DNA of 6,033 bases. It comes from Trebonia sp. GTDB lineage: Bacteria; Actinomycetota; Actinomycetes; Streptosporangiales; Streptosporangiaceae. The DNA is taken from the NCBI GenBank assembly GCA_030038035.1, contig JASHPP010000583.1:1-6033 (forward strand), read 5' to 3'. The notes below the pieces were generated by a model. That model saw only the letters and a list, made by a program, of their open reading frames with translations, had not been told where the DNA came from and did not search any database. The position numbers and the translations under genes are program-made. Each line of letters starts with the position of its first letter. The stretch's first letter is position 1. Below are positions 1 to 4,456 of this stretch, in pieces.

Positions 1-381
1 GATCACCAGGTCGGCGCAGGCGGCGGCCAGCGGTACCCGCTCGGCGTCCCCCTGGACCAGCGGGAAGCGCAAGGCGAACTCGGCCTGCAGGCGCCGGGCG
101 GTGGCCAGCTGCCTGGCCGAGACGTCCACTCCGACCGGCCGGGCGCCGCGGCGGGCCAGCCAGGCCGAGACGTACGCGCTGCCGCAGCCAAGCTCGAGCG
201 CGGTGGCCCCGGCCAGGTCAGCCGGCAGGACCGGCAGCTTGGACTGGGGAATGCACCACATGCCCCAATACGGCTCGGTGGCGGCCCACCGTGGGTGTGC
301 GTACCGCTCGAACCAGGCCGACAGCCGCTCGTCCCACTGCCGCCGGGTGACCTGCGGGTGCCCCCCGGCCTCGTCCGCCAT
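1..381 (-). CDS. Class I SAM-dependent methyltransferase, N-terminal part (runs off left edge)
   Basis: Probably transfers a methyl group from S-adenosylmethionine; the substrate cannot be told from this half. The 127 visible residues hold an N-terminal helical cap (about 1-55, with WDERLSAWFERYAHPRW near residue 16) and the start of a Rossmann-type fold. Motif I is LELGCGSAY at 62-70 (glycine loop binding SAM). The acidic residue ending beta-2 is D86 in VGVDVS (ribose binding). A motif II-like GDAERVPL follows at 111-118, with D112 near the adenine. The order and spacing match the Methyltransf_11/25 type. The ATG at 381 is preceded by TACGAT and then exactly 6 nt, the actinobacterial leaderless arrangement, and no Shine-Dalgarno is visible. 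It diverges from the TrmH gene at 461. The C-terminal half lies outside the window. Confidence 0.88.
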   Translation of the reverse strand, partial: MADEAGGHPQVTRRQWDERLSAWFERYAHPRWAATEPYWGMWCIPQSKLPVLPADLAGATALELGCGSAYVSAWLARRGARPVGVDVSARQLATARRLQAEFALRFPLVQGDAERVPLAAACADLVI

Positions 382-387
382 GCACCG

Positions 388-393
388 ATCGTA
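388..393 (-). promoter_or_regulatory. -10 element of leaderless methyltransferase gene
   Basis: On the minus strand the hexamer TACGAT fits the actinobacterial TANNNT -10 consensus and sits 6 nt before the ATG at 381, so transcription would begin at the start codon. No convincing -35 is visible. Confidence 0.45.
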
Positions 394-448
394 CGGCCAT
401 CGCTAACATCCCGGCCGGTGAGCGAGCGCCGGGCGCGAGCCCGTGCGG

Positions 449-454
449 CACACT
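449..454 (+). promoter_or_regulatory. -10 element of leaderless TrmH gene
   Basis: CACACT lies 6 nt before the GTG at 461. It keeps the A and final T of the TANNNT consensus. This supports the GTG at 461 over the upstream in-frame GTG at 443, since the message would begin at 461. The -35 is not recognisable. Confidence 0.4.
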
Positions 455-460
455 GGGAGC

Positions 461-1300
461 GTGCCGCGCACCGTCTCGATCGCCAGCCCGGACGACCCGA
501 GGCTGGCGGACTACACGCGGCTGACGGACGTCGGCCTGCGCACCAGCCTGGAGGCCGAGCACGGCCTGTTCATCGCGGAGGGCACCAAGGTCATCGGGCG
601 CGCCGCCGCCGCGGGATACCCGGTGCGTTCGGTGCTGCTTGGGCGCGGCCGCCTGGCTGACCTGCCCGCGCTGCGCGACGCGCTGGTCCGCGGCCGCGCC
701 GGGGACGCCCCCGTGTACGTGGTCCCCGACGAGGTCGCCGAACGCCTCACCGGCTACCGCGTGCATCGCGGCGCGCTCGCCGCGCTGTGCCGCACGGAGC
801 TGCCGCCGGTCGCTGCGCTCCTCAAGGCAAGCAGCAGGATCGTCGTCCTTGAGGACCTCGTCGACCACGCCAACGTCGGGGCGATCTTCCGGTGCGCCGC
901 CGCGCTCGGGGTGGACGCGGTCCTGCTCTCGCCCCGCTGCGCCGACCCGTTGTACCGGCGGTCGGTCAAGGTCTCGATGGGCGCGGTGTTCGCGATCCCG
1001 TACGCCCGGATGACGCAGTGGTTCGACGGCCTGGCCGAGCTGCGCGGCAGCGGCTTCCTGGTGCTCGCGCTCACCCCGGACGAGCGGGCGGCACCGATCA
1101 CGCAGGCGACCCTGGGCGACAAGGCCGCGCTGCTGCTCGGCACAGAAGGCGACGGCCTGTCCGCGCGCTGGCTGCACGAGGCCGACCAGGCGGTCCGCAT
1201 CCCGATGCACCCGGCGGCGCGCGCGAAGGGCGTGGACTCGCTCAACGTGGTGGCCGCCGCGGCGATCGCCTGCCACCTGCTGGCGCAGCGGGGGCCGTGA
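461..1300 (+). CDS. TrmH/SpoU-family RNA 2'-O-ribose methyltransferase
   Basis: Cytoplasmic SPOUT enzyme that methylates a ribose 2'-OH in rRNA or tRNA using SAM; the target nucleotide is not predictable. From the GTG at 461 the protein has 279 residues, normal for the family. Residues 1-115 form an L30-like substrate-binding domain (GLFIAEGTKVI near 35-45). The C-terminal trefoil-knot domain carries all three SpoU motifs. Motif 1 is NVGAIFR with N138 and catalytic-type R144. Motif 2 is LLLGTEGDGLS around E229. Motif 3 is DSLNVVAAAA with S260 and N262. From memory it resembles the mycobacterial Rv0881 group. A GTG at 443 would add six residues, but that start has no ribosome site, whereas CACACT plus 6 nt precedes 461. 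It is monocistronic and divergent from the methyltransferase. Confidence 0.93.
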   Translation: MPRTVSIASPDDPRLADYTRLTDVGLRTSLEAEHGLFIAEGTKVIGRAAAAGYPVRSVLLGRGRLADLPALRDALVRGRAGDAPVYVVPDEVAERLTGYRVHRGALAALCRTELPPVAALLKASSRIVVLEDLVDHANVGAIFRCAAALGVDAVLLSPRCADPLYRRSVKVSMGAVFAIPYARMTQWFDGLAELRGSGFLVLALTPDERAAPITQATLGDKAALLLGTEGDGLSARWLHEADQAVRIPMHPAARAKGVDSLNVVAAAAIACHLLAQRGP

Positions 1301-1351
1301 AAGAGCCGGCCGCGCTCGTTCGGAAAAATCTAGAACAGTGCCGGAGCGGGT

Positions 1352-1378
1352 GATTTCCGCATGAGTTAGGCGGAAGTC
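1352..1378 (+). terminator. Possible terminator hairpin after TrmH gene
   Basis: GATTTCCGC and GCGGAAGTC can form a 9-bp stem (one G-U pair) around a 9-nt loop, about 50 nt downstream of the TGA at 1298-1300. There is no T-tract, as is common in actinomycetes. It could instead be an operator. Confidence 0.3.
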
Positions 1379-1559
1379 GGGGCGAACCGACAACTACATG
1401 AGGTAATGTCTGCGTCACTGCGCCGAACCGGGTTCCCGCGATCCTCCCCGGACGGGGGCGGCGCAGGCTTACTTTTCGTCCTTCGGAAACGCACCGTCCG
1501 CTGGACGTGGCAGCCGTGCATACGACAGGCTGTGACGCGGAAACCAGGTCAGGACAAGC

Positions 1560-1565
1560 GGGAGG
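1560..1565 (+). promoter_or_regulatory. Strong Shine-Dalgarno deciding a TTG start
   Basis: GGGAGG with a 6-nt spacer precedes the TTG at 1572. This fixes the rare TTG start for the membrane protein; no ATG or GTG in that frame is comparably placed. Confidence 0.7.
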
Positions 1566-1571
1566 CAGGCG

Positions 1572-2303
1572 TTGGGCGTCACGGGCACGCGCGGGACTAG
1601 TCCGCTGCCGTCCTTCACCCCGAACCGGCCCGGCAAGAAGTGGCGAGCGGTCGTGATCGGCCTGGTCGCCGTCTTCGTGCTCCTCGCCGGGTACGACCTG
1701 ATAAGCAGCGGTGCCCTGACCAGCAAGGCGGCCTCGTCCCGCGCTGCCGGGCCGTCAGGCAGCCCGCGTGCTGCGGGCAAGCCGACGGCGACCGCGAGAC
1801 CGCCCACACGGCCGGCGTCGCCGAGCCCTGTCGCGTCCGCCCCCACGCCCGCGCCGCAGGAACTGACCGTGGTAAGCGCGGCGGCGTTCGGCCCGGACGG
1901 AACGTCGGACGGCGACAATCCCGATGTCGCGTCGCGCGTCCTTCCCGGGGGCGGATCGGCCGGGTGGGCAAGCGCGTGGTACACGACGCCGGAGTTCGGC
2001 GGGCTGCAGTCGGGCACCGGACTGCTGCTCGACATGGGGCAGACCGTGTCGATCCAGCGCGTCCGGCTCGAGCTGGGCGACTCGCCCGGCGCGGACGTCC
2101 ACCTGCTGGTTGGGAACACGCCGGACATGGACAGCCTGTCCACGGTCGCGTCCAGGTCGGACGCGGGCGGCACGGTGGCGCTGACGCTCTCCTCGCCGGT
2201 GAGCGCGCGGTACGTGCTGGTCTGGTTCACCAGCTTGCCGCCGGACTCGACCGGCACCTACCAGGTGACCGTGTACAACGTCACCGTGCAGGGCCAGCCG
2301 TAA
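1572..2303 (+). CDS. Membrane-anchored protein with extracellular discoidin-like (F5/8 type C) domain
   Basis: 243 residues, no enzyme motif. A short basic cytoplasmic tail (PNRPGKKWR, 18-25) leads into one membrane helix (about 26-42, VVIGLVAVFVLLAGY). A Pro/Ala/Ser/Thr-rich linker follows (about 50-97), then a beta-rich domain (98-240). The segment GTGLLLDMGQTVSIQRVRLE at 148-167 and the final YVLVWFTSLP...YQVTVYNVTV match the jelly-roll pattern of discoidin/galactose-binding-like domains. Comparable domains end actinobacterial transmembrane pseudokinases such as the MurJ-linked Rv3910 type, but no kinase domain is present here. Topology suggests an N-in anchor with an external, probably cell-wall or glycan-binding domain (inference). 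TTG start with GGGAGG 6 nt upstream. It is convergent with the next gene, only 21 bp apart, with no terminator visible between. Confidence 0.82.
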   Translation: MGVTGTRGTSPLPSFTPNRPGKKWRAVVIGLVAVFVLLAGYDLISSGALTSKAASSRAAGPSGSPRAAGKPTATARPPTRPASPSPVASAPTPAPQELTVVSAAAFGPDGTSDGDNPDVASRVLPGGGSAGWASAWYTTPEFGGLQSGTGLLLDMGQTVSIQRVRLELGDSPGADVHLLVGNTPDMDSLSTVASRSDAGGTVALTLSSPVSARYVLVWFTSLPPDSTGTYQVTVYNVTVQGQP

Positions 2304-2324
2304 GCGCGTCAGCCGCCAGCCCGG

Positions 2325-2897
2325 TCAGGGAGCGCGGAGCCTGTCCACGAGCGCGTCGGCCTGTGCCATCGTGACCGGCGACCGGATCTCGCTGACCGGC
2401 ACGACGCGGCTGCCGCCTTCGAGGAAGACGACCTTGTCGCGCAGGCAGCTGCGCAGGTCGGGGTGACGCTCGACGATGGCGGCCTGCTCGGCCCTTGACT
2501 GCTCCGAGTGCTGCTGCGCCTGGGTCATCCTGGTCTCCATCGCCTGCTGCATCCGCCGGCCGATGGCCTTGCCGAGGAACCCCAATGCCGAGCCCATCAC
2601 GTCGTTGGCGATGTCCTGGCCGAAATCCCCGCCGCGAGCGTTTTCGTACTGCTGCCGGTGCTGGTACTGGTCGTTCTGGCCGTAATCGGAGTAACCCGTT
2701 CCGGCAAACGTGTAACCCGGGCCAGCGCCTTGACCGGGACCCGGATACGGTCCCTGCTGGCGATTTTGCCAGGCCTGCATGGCATTGTCGCGCGCGCTGT
2801 TCATCATGTCGAACAATTCACCGATCGTGCGCACATCCGCGCTGCTGCCGCAACGGGGGCAGACCGCCTGCTGCATGCCGTAATCCACGCCCCTCAT
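2325..2897 (-). CDS. Conserved-looking Gln-rich protein with N-terminal CxxC (unknown function)
   Basis: 190 residues; I do not recognise the family. A CPRCG knuckle (C13, C16) looks like half of a zinc ribbon, but no second CxxC follows, so zinc binding would need a partner or dimer. Residues 46-90 are low-complexity and rich in Gln, Gly, Pro and Tyr. Residues 92-145 form a likely amphipathic or coiled-coil helix (AIGRRMQQAMETRMTQAQQH). The C-terminal part (VERHPDLRSCLRDKVVFLEG, 142-161, then SRVVPVSEI and a final helix) looks globular and conserved. There is no signal peptide or clear membrane span; GSALGFLGKAIG (102-113) is only weakly hydrophobic. The start could be the ATG at 2897 or the in-frame ATG at 2876; neither has a strong ribosome site. 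It lies 97 bp downstream of the GntR gene on the same strand, and a shared transcript is possible but not shown. Confidence 0.75.
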   Translation of the reverse strand: MRGVDYGMQQAVCPRCGSSADVRTIGELFDMMNSARDNAMQAWQNRQQGPYPGPGQGAGPGYTFAGTGYSDYGQNDQYQHRQQYENARGGDFGQDIANDVMGSALGFLGKAIGRRMQQAMETRMTQAQQHSEQSRAEQAAIVERHPDLRSCLRDKVVFLEGGSRVVPVSEIRSPVTMAQADALVDRLRAP

Positions 2898-2994
2898 TCT
2901 GCTCTTGACAAGCGCACCCGGATAGGCTCCGGCGGATATTGCTTAAGTTCCGGCAGCCGCCATTTGGCGCACTGACCTGTGGGCCCTACCGGAG

Positions 2995-3282
2995 TCACCG
3001 CCTGTCGGGGTGGTCGTTATCCGCGACGCTGAACACGCCGCGGCCCGGCACCGAGTAGGCCCATCCCTCCTCGACAAGGATCGCGACGGCGTGCAGCGCG
3101 GTGCCGCGCGCCACCCCGTAGTCCAGCGTCAGCCTGCGGTTGCTCGGCAGCGCGCGCCGCGGCGGGATCTCGCCGGTCCTGATCCTCTCCCGCAGGATCG
3201 TGGCTAGCTGCTCATACAGCGGTTCGGGCGCATCCGGGTTAAGCGTGCTCACTCTCTCATCGTGCGTGACCTGGTGGAACAT
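2995..3282 (-). CDS. Small GntR-family winged-helix transcriptional regulator
   Basis: 95 residues, essentially only the GntR DNA-binding domain. Seen directly: PEPLYEQLATILRERIRTGE (helix 1 and linker), LPSNRRLTLDYGVARGTALHA (helix-turn-helix; the usual SRxTV is ARGTA here) and the wing VPGRGVFSVADND. There is no FadR, UTRA, YtrA or aminotransferase effector domain, so any ligand response would need the tail or another protein. Start: the ATG at 3282 is the longest choice. The GTG at 3252 gives VSTLNPDAPEPLYEQL, closer to the usual family start, and has CACGAT exactly 6 nt upstream (leaderless). An imperfect palindrome at 3271-3292 lies over the ATG, or at about -20 to -40 if GTG is used, suggesting autoregulation (inference). 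It is divergent from the 76-residue gene at 3444. Confidence 0.88.
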   Translation of the reverse strand: MFHQVTHDERVSTLNPDAPEPLYEQLATILRERIRTGEIPPRRALPSNRRLTLDYGVARGTALHAVAILVEEGWAYSVPGRGVFSVADNDHPDRR

Positions 3283-3292
3283 GGTTCACCAG
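3271..3292. promoter_or_regulatory. Imperfect palindrome at GntR gene start, candidate autoregulatory operator
   Basis: Arms CTGGTGGAAC and GTTCACCAG flank the GntR ATG. In a 22-bp dyad, 9 of 11 positions pair, with 6 perfect outer pairs (CTGGTG/CACCAG). TGGT...ACCA half-sites are common for GntR proteins. Binding is inferred. Confidence 0.45.
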
Positions 3293-3310
3293 AGGGTACC
3301 CAGGAACGCC

Positions 3311-3348
3311 TATGGACATGAATAGAAATGTATGGACCAGTATGGTCC
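3311..3348. promoter_or_regulatory. Phased TATGGAC repeats and perfect palindrome, candidate GntR operator
   Basis: TATGGAC occurs at 3311 and 3331 and TATGGTC at 3341, offsets of 20 and 10 bp, so all lie on one DNA face. The last two merge into the perfect inverted repeat GGACCA-GTA-TGGTCC (3334-3348). This sits between the divergent GntR and small-protein genes and overlaps the candidate -35 of the latter. Confidence 0.55.
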
Positions 3349-3361
3349 CGCTTGGTACGGT
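3333..3361 (+). promoter_or_regulatory. Candidate promoter of the 76-residue gene
   Basis: TGGACC (3333-3338), a 17-bp spacer, then TACGGT (3356-3361, TANNNT). The predicted start near 3368 would put the 12-bp hairpin at the very 5' end of the message. The -35 lies inside the GGACCA/TGGTCC palindrome, so a bound repressor would block it. Confidence 0.4.
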
Positions 3362-3369
3362 GGACTTGC

Positions 3370-3404
3370 CCGCCGCGCGGGGCCTCCAGTCACCCGCGCG
3401 GCGG
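3370..3404 (+). promoter_or_regulatory. Perfect 12-bp leader hairpin with anti-Shine-Dalgarno loop
   Basis: CCGCCGCGCGGG (3370-3381) and CCCGCGCGGCGG (3393-3404) are exact reverse complements around an 11-nt loop. Loop bases 3382-3387 (GCCTCC) are the exact complement of 3434-3439 (GGAGGC), the ribosome-binding site of the gene at 3444, so a pseudoknot could hide the site. A transcription attenuator is the alternative, though no T-run follows. Confidence 0.5.
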
Positions 3405-3443
3405 CAGGGCAGGCGGCGGCACGGAAGACGGAAGGAGGCATGA

Positions 3444-3674
3444 ATGGGACCGCACGGCGGCTTGGTTCCGTCCTCGCCAGGGGAGCAGCCCGACCAGGTA
3501 CCCCGGCTCCGCAAGTTCCTTGCCGACCACCCGGGGTGGAAGATCGGCCTCGGCGCCGACGGGATATGGGAGGCGCGGAACCTGACCGAAGGCGGCTCGC
3601 ACGTCGTCGTCAACTACACGCTGCACGGCCTCCTCAACGCCCTGGCGGCCCCGTACCCAGACCCCGGCTCGTGA
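3444..3674 (+). CDS. Small protein of unknown function next to a GntR regulator
   Basis: 76 residues, no signal peptide or membrane helix. The first 18 residues are Gly/Pro-rich and probably disordered. Residues 20-69 look like one compact alpha/beta unit: VPRLRKFLADHPGWKIG, then GADGIWEARN, then a strand and helix SHVVVNYTLHGLLNALAA. The pattern of a helix ending HPGW, a DG-W-A strand pair and a final helix ending in L-ALAA recalls small accessory proteins beside regulators in streptomycete-like genomes, but I cannot name a family. The ATG at 3444 has GGAGG with a 5-nt spacer (GAAGGAGG ending at 3438). A second ATG at 3440 is in another frame and opens an implausible reading frame. Its leader carries a strong hairpin, and the region toward the divergent GntR gene has operator-like repeats, so GntR control is likely. 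Confidence 0.75.
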   Translation: MGPHGGLVPSSPGEQPDQVPRLRKFLADHPGWKIGLGADGIWEARNLTEGGSHVVVNYTLHGLLNALAAPYPDPGS

Positions 3675-3680
3675 GCGGAG

Positions 3681-3845
3681 CTAGGGCACGAGCACCAGCG
3701 CCTGCCCGTTGAGCCGGGGGAGCCGCACGACGGCACCGGCGAAGCTTCCCGTCAGGAAATCGAAAGCCACGACGTGGTCTTCGCCCACGCAGTACAGCCG
3801 CCCGTCCGGCCCGAACAGCCGCCAGCGCCCGCGGGAGCCTGCCGG
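3681..3845 (-). pseudogene. Startless C-terminal protein remnant (beta-propeller-like segment)
   Basis: A 54-codon open stretch directly follows, in the same frame, the TGA of the upstream HTH gene and ends with TAG at 3681-3683. It reads as real protein: WRLFGPDGRLYCVGEDHV, then VVAFDFLTGSF, then VVRLPRLNGQALVLVP. The GPDGRLY and VAFDFLTG pieces resemble blades of PQQ/WD-type beta-propellers (a guess from pattern only). There is no ATG, and the first GTG codons fall inside the conserved-looking part without a ribosome site. I read it as the 3' end of a gene whose body was lost, possibly when the HTH/micro-ORF module was inserted. Alternatives are stop-codon readthrough of the HTH gene, or chance coding potential on the strand. 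Confidence 0.55.
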
Positions 3846-4145
3846 TCAGGCCGCCGGCTCAGCCTTCTTGCTCCTCGACGGCGAAGTAGGCGAAGTAACG
3901 GCGCTGGCCTGGTTGCGGGCAGCCCGGAAGCGTTGCTGGGCACCTTGCTTGGTGAGTCCGTAGCACGCGCCGATCTCCAGCCACGTGGCTCCGGCCTTGC
4001 GTGCGGCCTCGACCTGGGCAGCCTCCAGCTGCTCGGCCGCTTCTCGCAGGCGCCGGGCGGCGTCGAGCCGGCCGATCGGCCCGCCGGCGACGTCAAGAGC
4101 GCCGAGTGCGGCAACGATCCGCTTGACAGGACTCTTGGAGGCCAC
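3846..4145 (-). CDS. Small helix-turn-helix DNA-binding protein
   Basis: 99 residues from the GTG at 4145. A long Ala/Arg/Glu helix (about 26-52, RLDAARRLREAAEQLEAAQV) could mediate dimerisation. The helix-turn-helix is at 54-76: TWLEIGACYGLTKQGAQQRF, the TWxEIGxxxGxTxQxAxxRF pattern of sigma-region-4-like HTH proteins in actinomycetes. The tail is basic and Ser/Lys-rich (TSPTSPSRSKKAE). Start choice: GTG codons at 4172, 4151 and 4145 are in frame. TTGACC-N16-TACGCT places the transcription start at 4145, six nt after the -10, so a leaderless start there fits best; using 4172 would put the promoter inside the gene. Twin GTCAA-N7-TTGAC sites cover this promoter, suggesting autoregulation and control of the divergent lysine-rich micro-ORF (inference). 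Confidence 0.78.
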   Translation of the reverse strand: MASKSPVKRIVAALGALDVAGGPIGRLDAARRLREAAEQLEAAQVEAARKAGATWLEIGACYGLTKQGAQQRFRAARNQASAVTSPTSPSRSKKAEPAA

Positions 4146-4151
4146 GATCAC

Positions 4152-4179
4152 AGCGTAGTCGACAACTGGCACCGGTCAA
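4152..4179 (-). promoter_or_regulatory. Promoter of HTH gene (TTGACC-N16-TACGCT)
   Basis: Read on the minus strand, TTGACC (4179-4174) and TACGCT (4157-4152) are separated by 16 bp. Six nt later comes the GTG at 4145, giving a leaderless message. This is the best sigma-70-type promoter in the window. Confidence 0.65.
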
Positions 4180-4188
4180 TGATATGTT
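4159..4188 (+). promoter_or_regulatory. Candidate divergent promoter for the lysine-rich micro-ORF
   Basis: TCGACA (4159-4164), an 18-bp spacer and TATGTT (4183-4188). The start would be near 4195 with a leader of about 49 nt. It overlaps the HTH promoter back to back, and its -10 lies in the first operator copy. Confidence 0.4.
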
Positions 4189-4213
4189 GACGTCTGGTCA
4201 ACATCTCGTTGAC
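4175..4213. promoter_or_regulatory. Tandem operators: two copies of GTCAA-N7-TTGAC
   Basis: Copy 1 spans 4175-4191 and copy 2 spans 4197-4213. Each is a perfect 5-bp dyad with a 7-bp spacer, and they are offset by 22 bp, about two helical turns. Between them, ATGTTGAC (4184-4191) and GTCAACAT (4197-4204) form a further perfect 8-bp inverted repeat with 5-bp spacer. Copy 1 covers the -35 of the HTH gene and the -10 of the opposite promoter. The likely binder is the adjacent HTH protein. Confidence 0.65.
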
Positions 4214-4243
4214 CTGCCTGGGTCGGGAAGTGGGGTGAGACGG

Positions 4244-4288
4244 GTGGCCAAGAAGAGCAAGAAGAGCAAGAAAGGGAAGAAGAAGTAA
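4244..4288 (+). CDS. Lysine-rich 14-residue micropeptide
   Basis: GTG at 4244 to TAA at 4286-4288 encodes MAKKSKKSKKGKKK: nine lysines in 14 residues, with no hydrophobic segment. GGTGA (4234-4238), complementary to the 16S 3' end, lies 5 nt upstream. An in-frame GTG at 4235 would add three residues (VRR) but lacks that spacing. The unit is complete: operator and promoter upstream, ribosome site, ORF, and a perfect hairpin starting 12 nt after the stop. The base composition (AAG/AGC repeats) is unlike the neighbouring genes. Such a polycation could bind nucleic acid, ribosomes or the membrane, or act as a leader whose Lys-codon run couples translation to transcription through the downstream hairpin. 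I know no named homologue. It could also be a fortuitous purine tract within a small RNA. Confidence 0.5.
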   Translation: MAKKSKKSKKGKKK

Positions 4289-4299
4289 TTCCCCGGCAT

Positions 4300-4335
4300 G
4301 GACGGCAGCGGTCCGGCGATGCACCGCTGCCGTCC
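4300..4335. terminator. GC-rich terminator hairpin after the micro-ORF
   Basis: GGACGGCAGCGGT (4300-4312) and ACCGCTGCCGTCC (4323-4335) are exact complements: a 13-bp stem with a 10-nt loop, starting 12 nt after the TAA at 4288. No T-run follows, as is usual in high-GC actinomycetes. Lying between convergent genes, it may stop transcripts from both sides. Confidence 0.65.
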
Positions 4336-4353
4336 GCCCGTCCGCCCGTTCGC
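4330..4353. repeat. Three tandem 8-bp units
   Basis: CCGTCCGC at 4330 and 4338 and CCGTTCGC at 4346 are head-to-tail. The first unit overlaps the right arm of the terminator hairpin. Probably replication slippage; no function is implied. Confidence 0.5.
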
Positions 4354-4437
4354 GAGTCGCTGACCCGCCGTCCGCCCTGCCGTTCCCTGTTATCCCGAAC
4401 GAACCGTGCCGACTGTCCTGCGAAATCTCCTGCCGCA

Positions 4438-4452
4438 GTCGCCGAAGGCAAC
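4438..4452 (-). terminator. Possible short hairpin terminator after the solute-binding gene
   Basis: On the minus strand GTTGCC-TTC-GGCGAC gives a 6-bp stem (one G-U) beginning 4 nt past the TAG at 4457-4459. It is short and lacks a T-run. The stretch between it and the hairpin at 4300-4335 holds nothing recognisable. Confidence 0.25.
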
Positions 4453-4456
4453 TCGG

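Larger units (their letters stand above)
1301..1571. other. Intergenic region, no convincing gene
   Basis: 271 bp between the TrmH gene and the membrane protein. I see no reading frame with actinomycete codon usage and a proper start. Contents: an imperfect hairpin at 1352-1378, a short inverted repeat GAACCGGGTTC at 1425-1435, and CCCCG-GA-CGGGG at 1446-1457. Two TANNNT hexamers, TAATGT at 1404 and TACTTT at 1470, could be -10 boxes for the downstream gene, but neither has a good -35. No riboswitch class was recognised. The leader of the 1572 gene may be up to about 95-160 nt. Confidence 0.4.

Noticed and set aside
443..460. Longer GTG start for the TrmH gene
   Set aside because: No ribosome site; the -10 element CACACT would lie inside the coding region.
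218..1393. A 391-residue open frame on the minus strand
   Set aside because: It lies antisense to the TrmH gene and over the methyltransferase start. Its product is Arg/Gly/Ala/His-rich with no fold pattern, typical of high-GC antisense frames.
1425..1435. GAACCGGGTTC palindrome, reminiscent of a tRNA T-arm
   Set aside because: No acceptor, D or anticodon arms can be drawn around it, so it is not a tRNA or an obvious tRNA fragment.
1406..1600. A 64-codon plus-strand frame upstream of the membrane protein
   Set aside because: It has GAGG only 2 nt before the ATG, no domain pattern, and overlaps the well-supported TTG start at 1572.
2905..2910. TTGACA on the plus strand
   Set aside because: No -10 at 16-18 bp (TAGGCT is only 12 bp away) and no plus-strand gene follows.
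2958..2969. Short palindrome CGCCATTTGGCG between the GntR and Gln-rich genes
   Set aside because: Only 4-5 bp per arm with a tiny loop; common by chance at this GC content and not convincing as a terminator.
4176..4451. A 91-codon minus-strand frame between the HTH and solute-binding genes
   Set aside because: Its Ser/Cys-rich core is the complement of the lysine codons, and it would cross the terminator hairpin and the operators.
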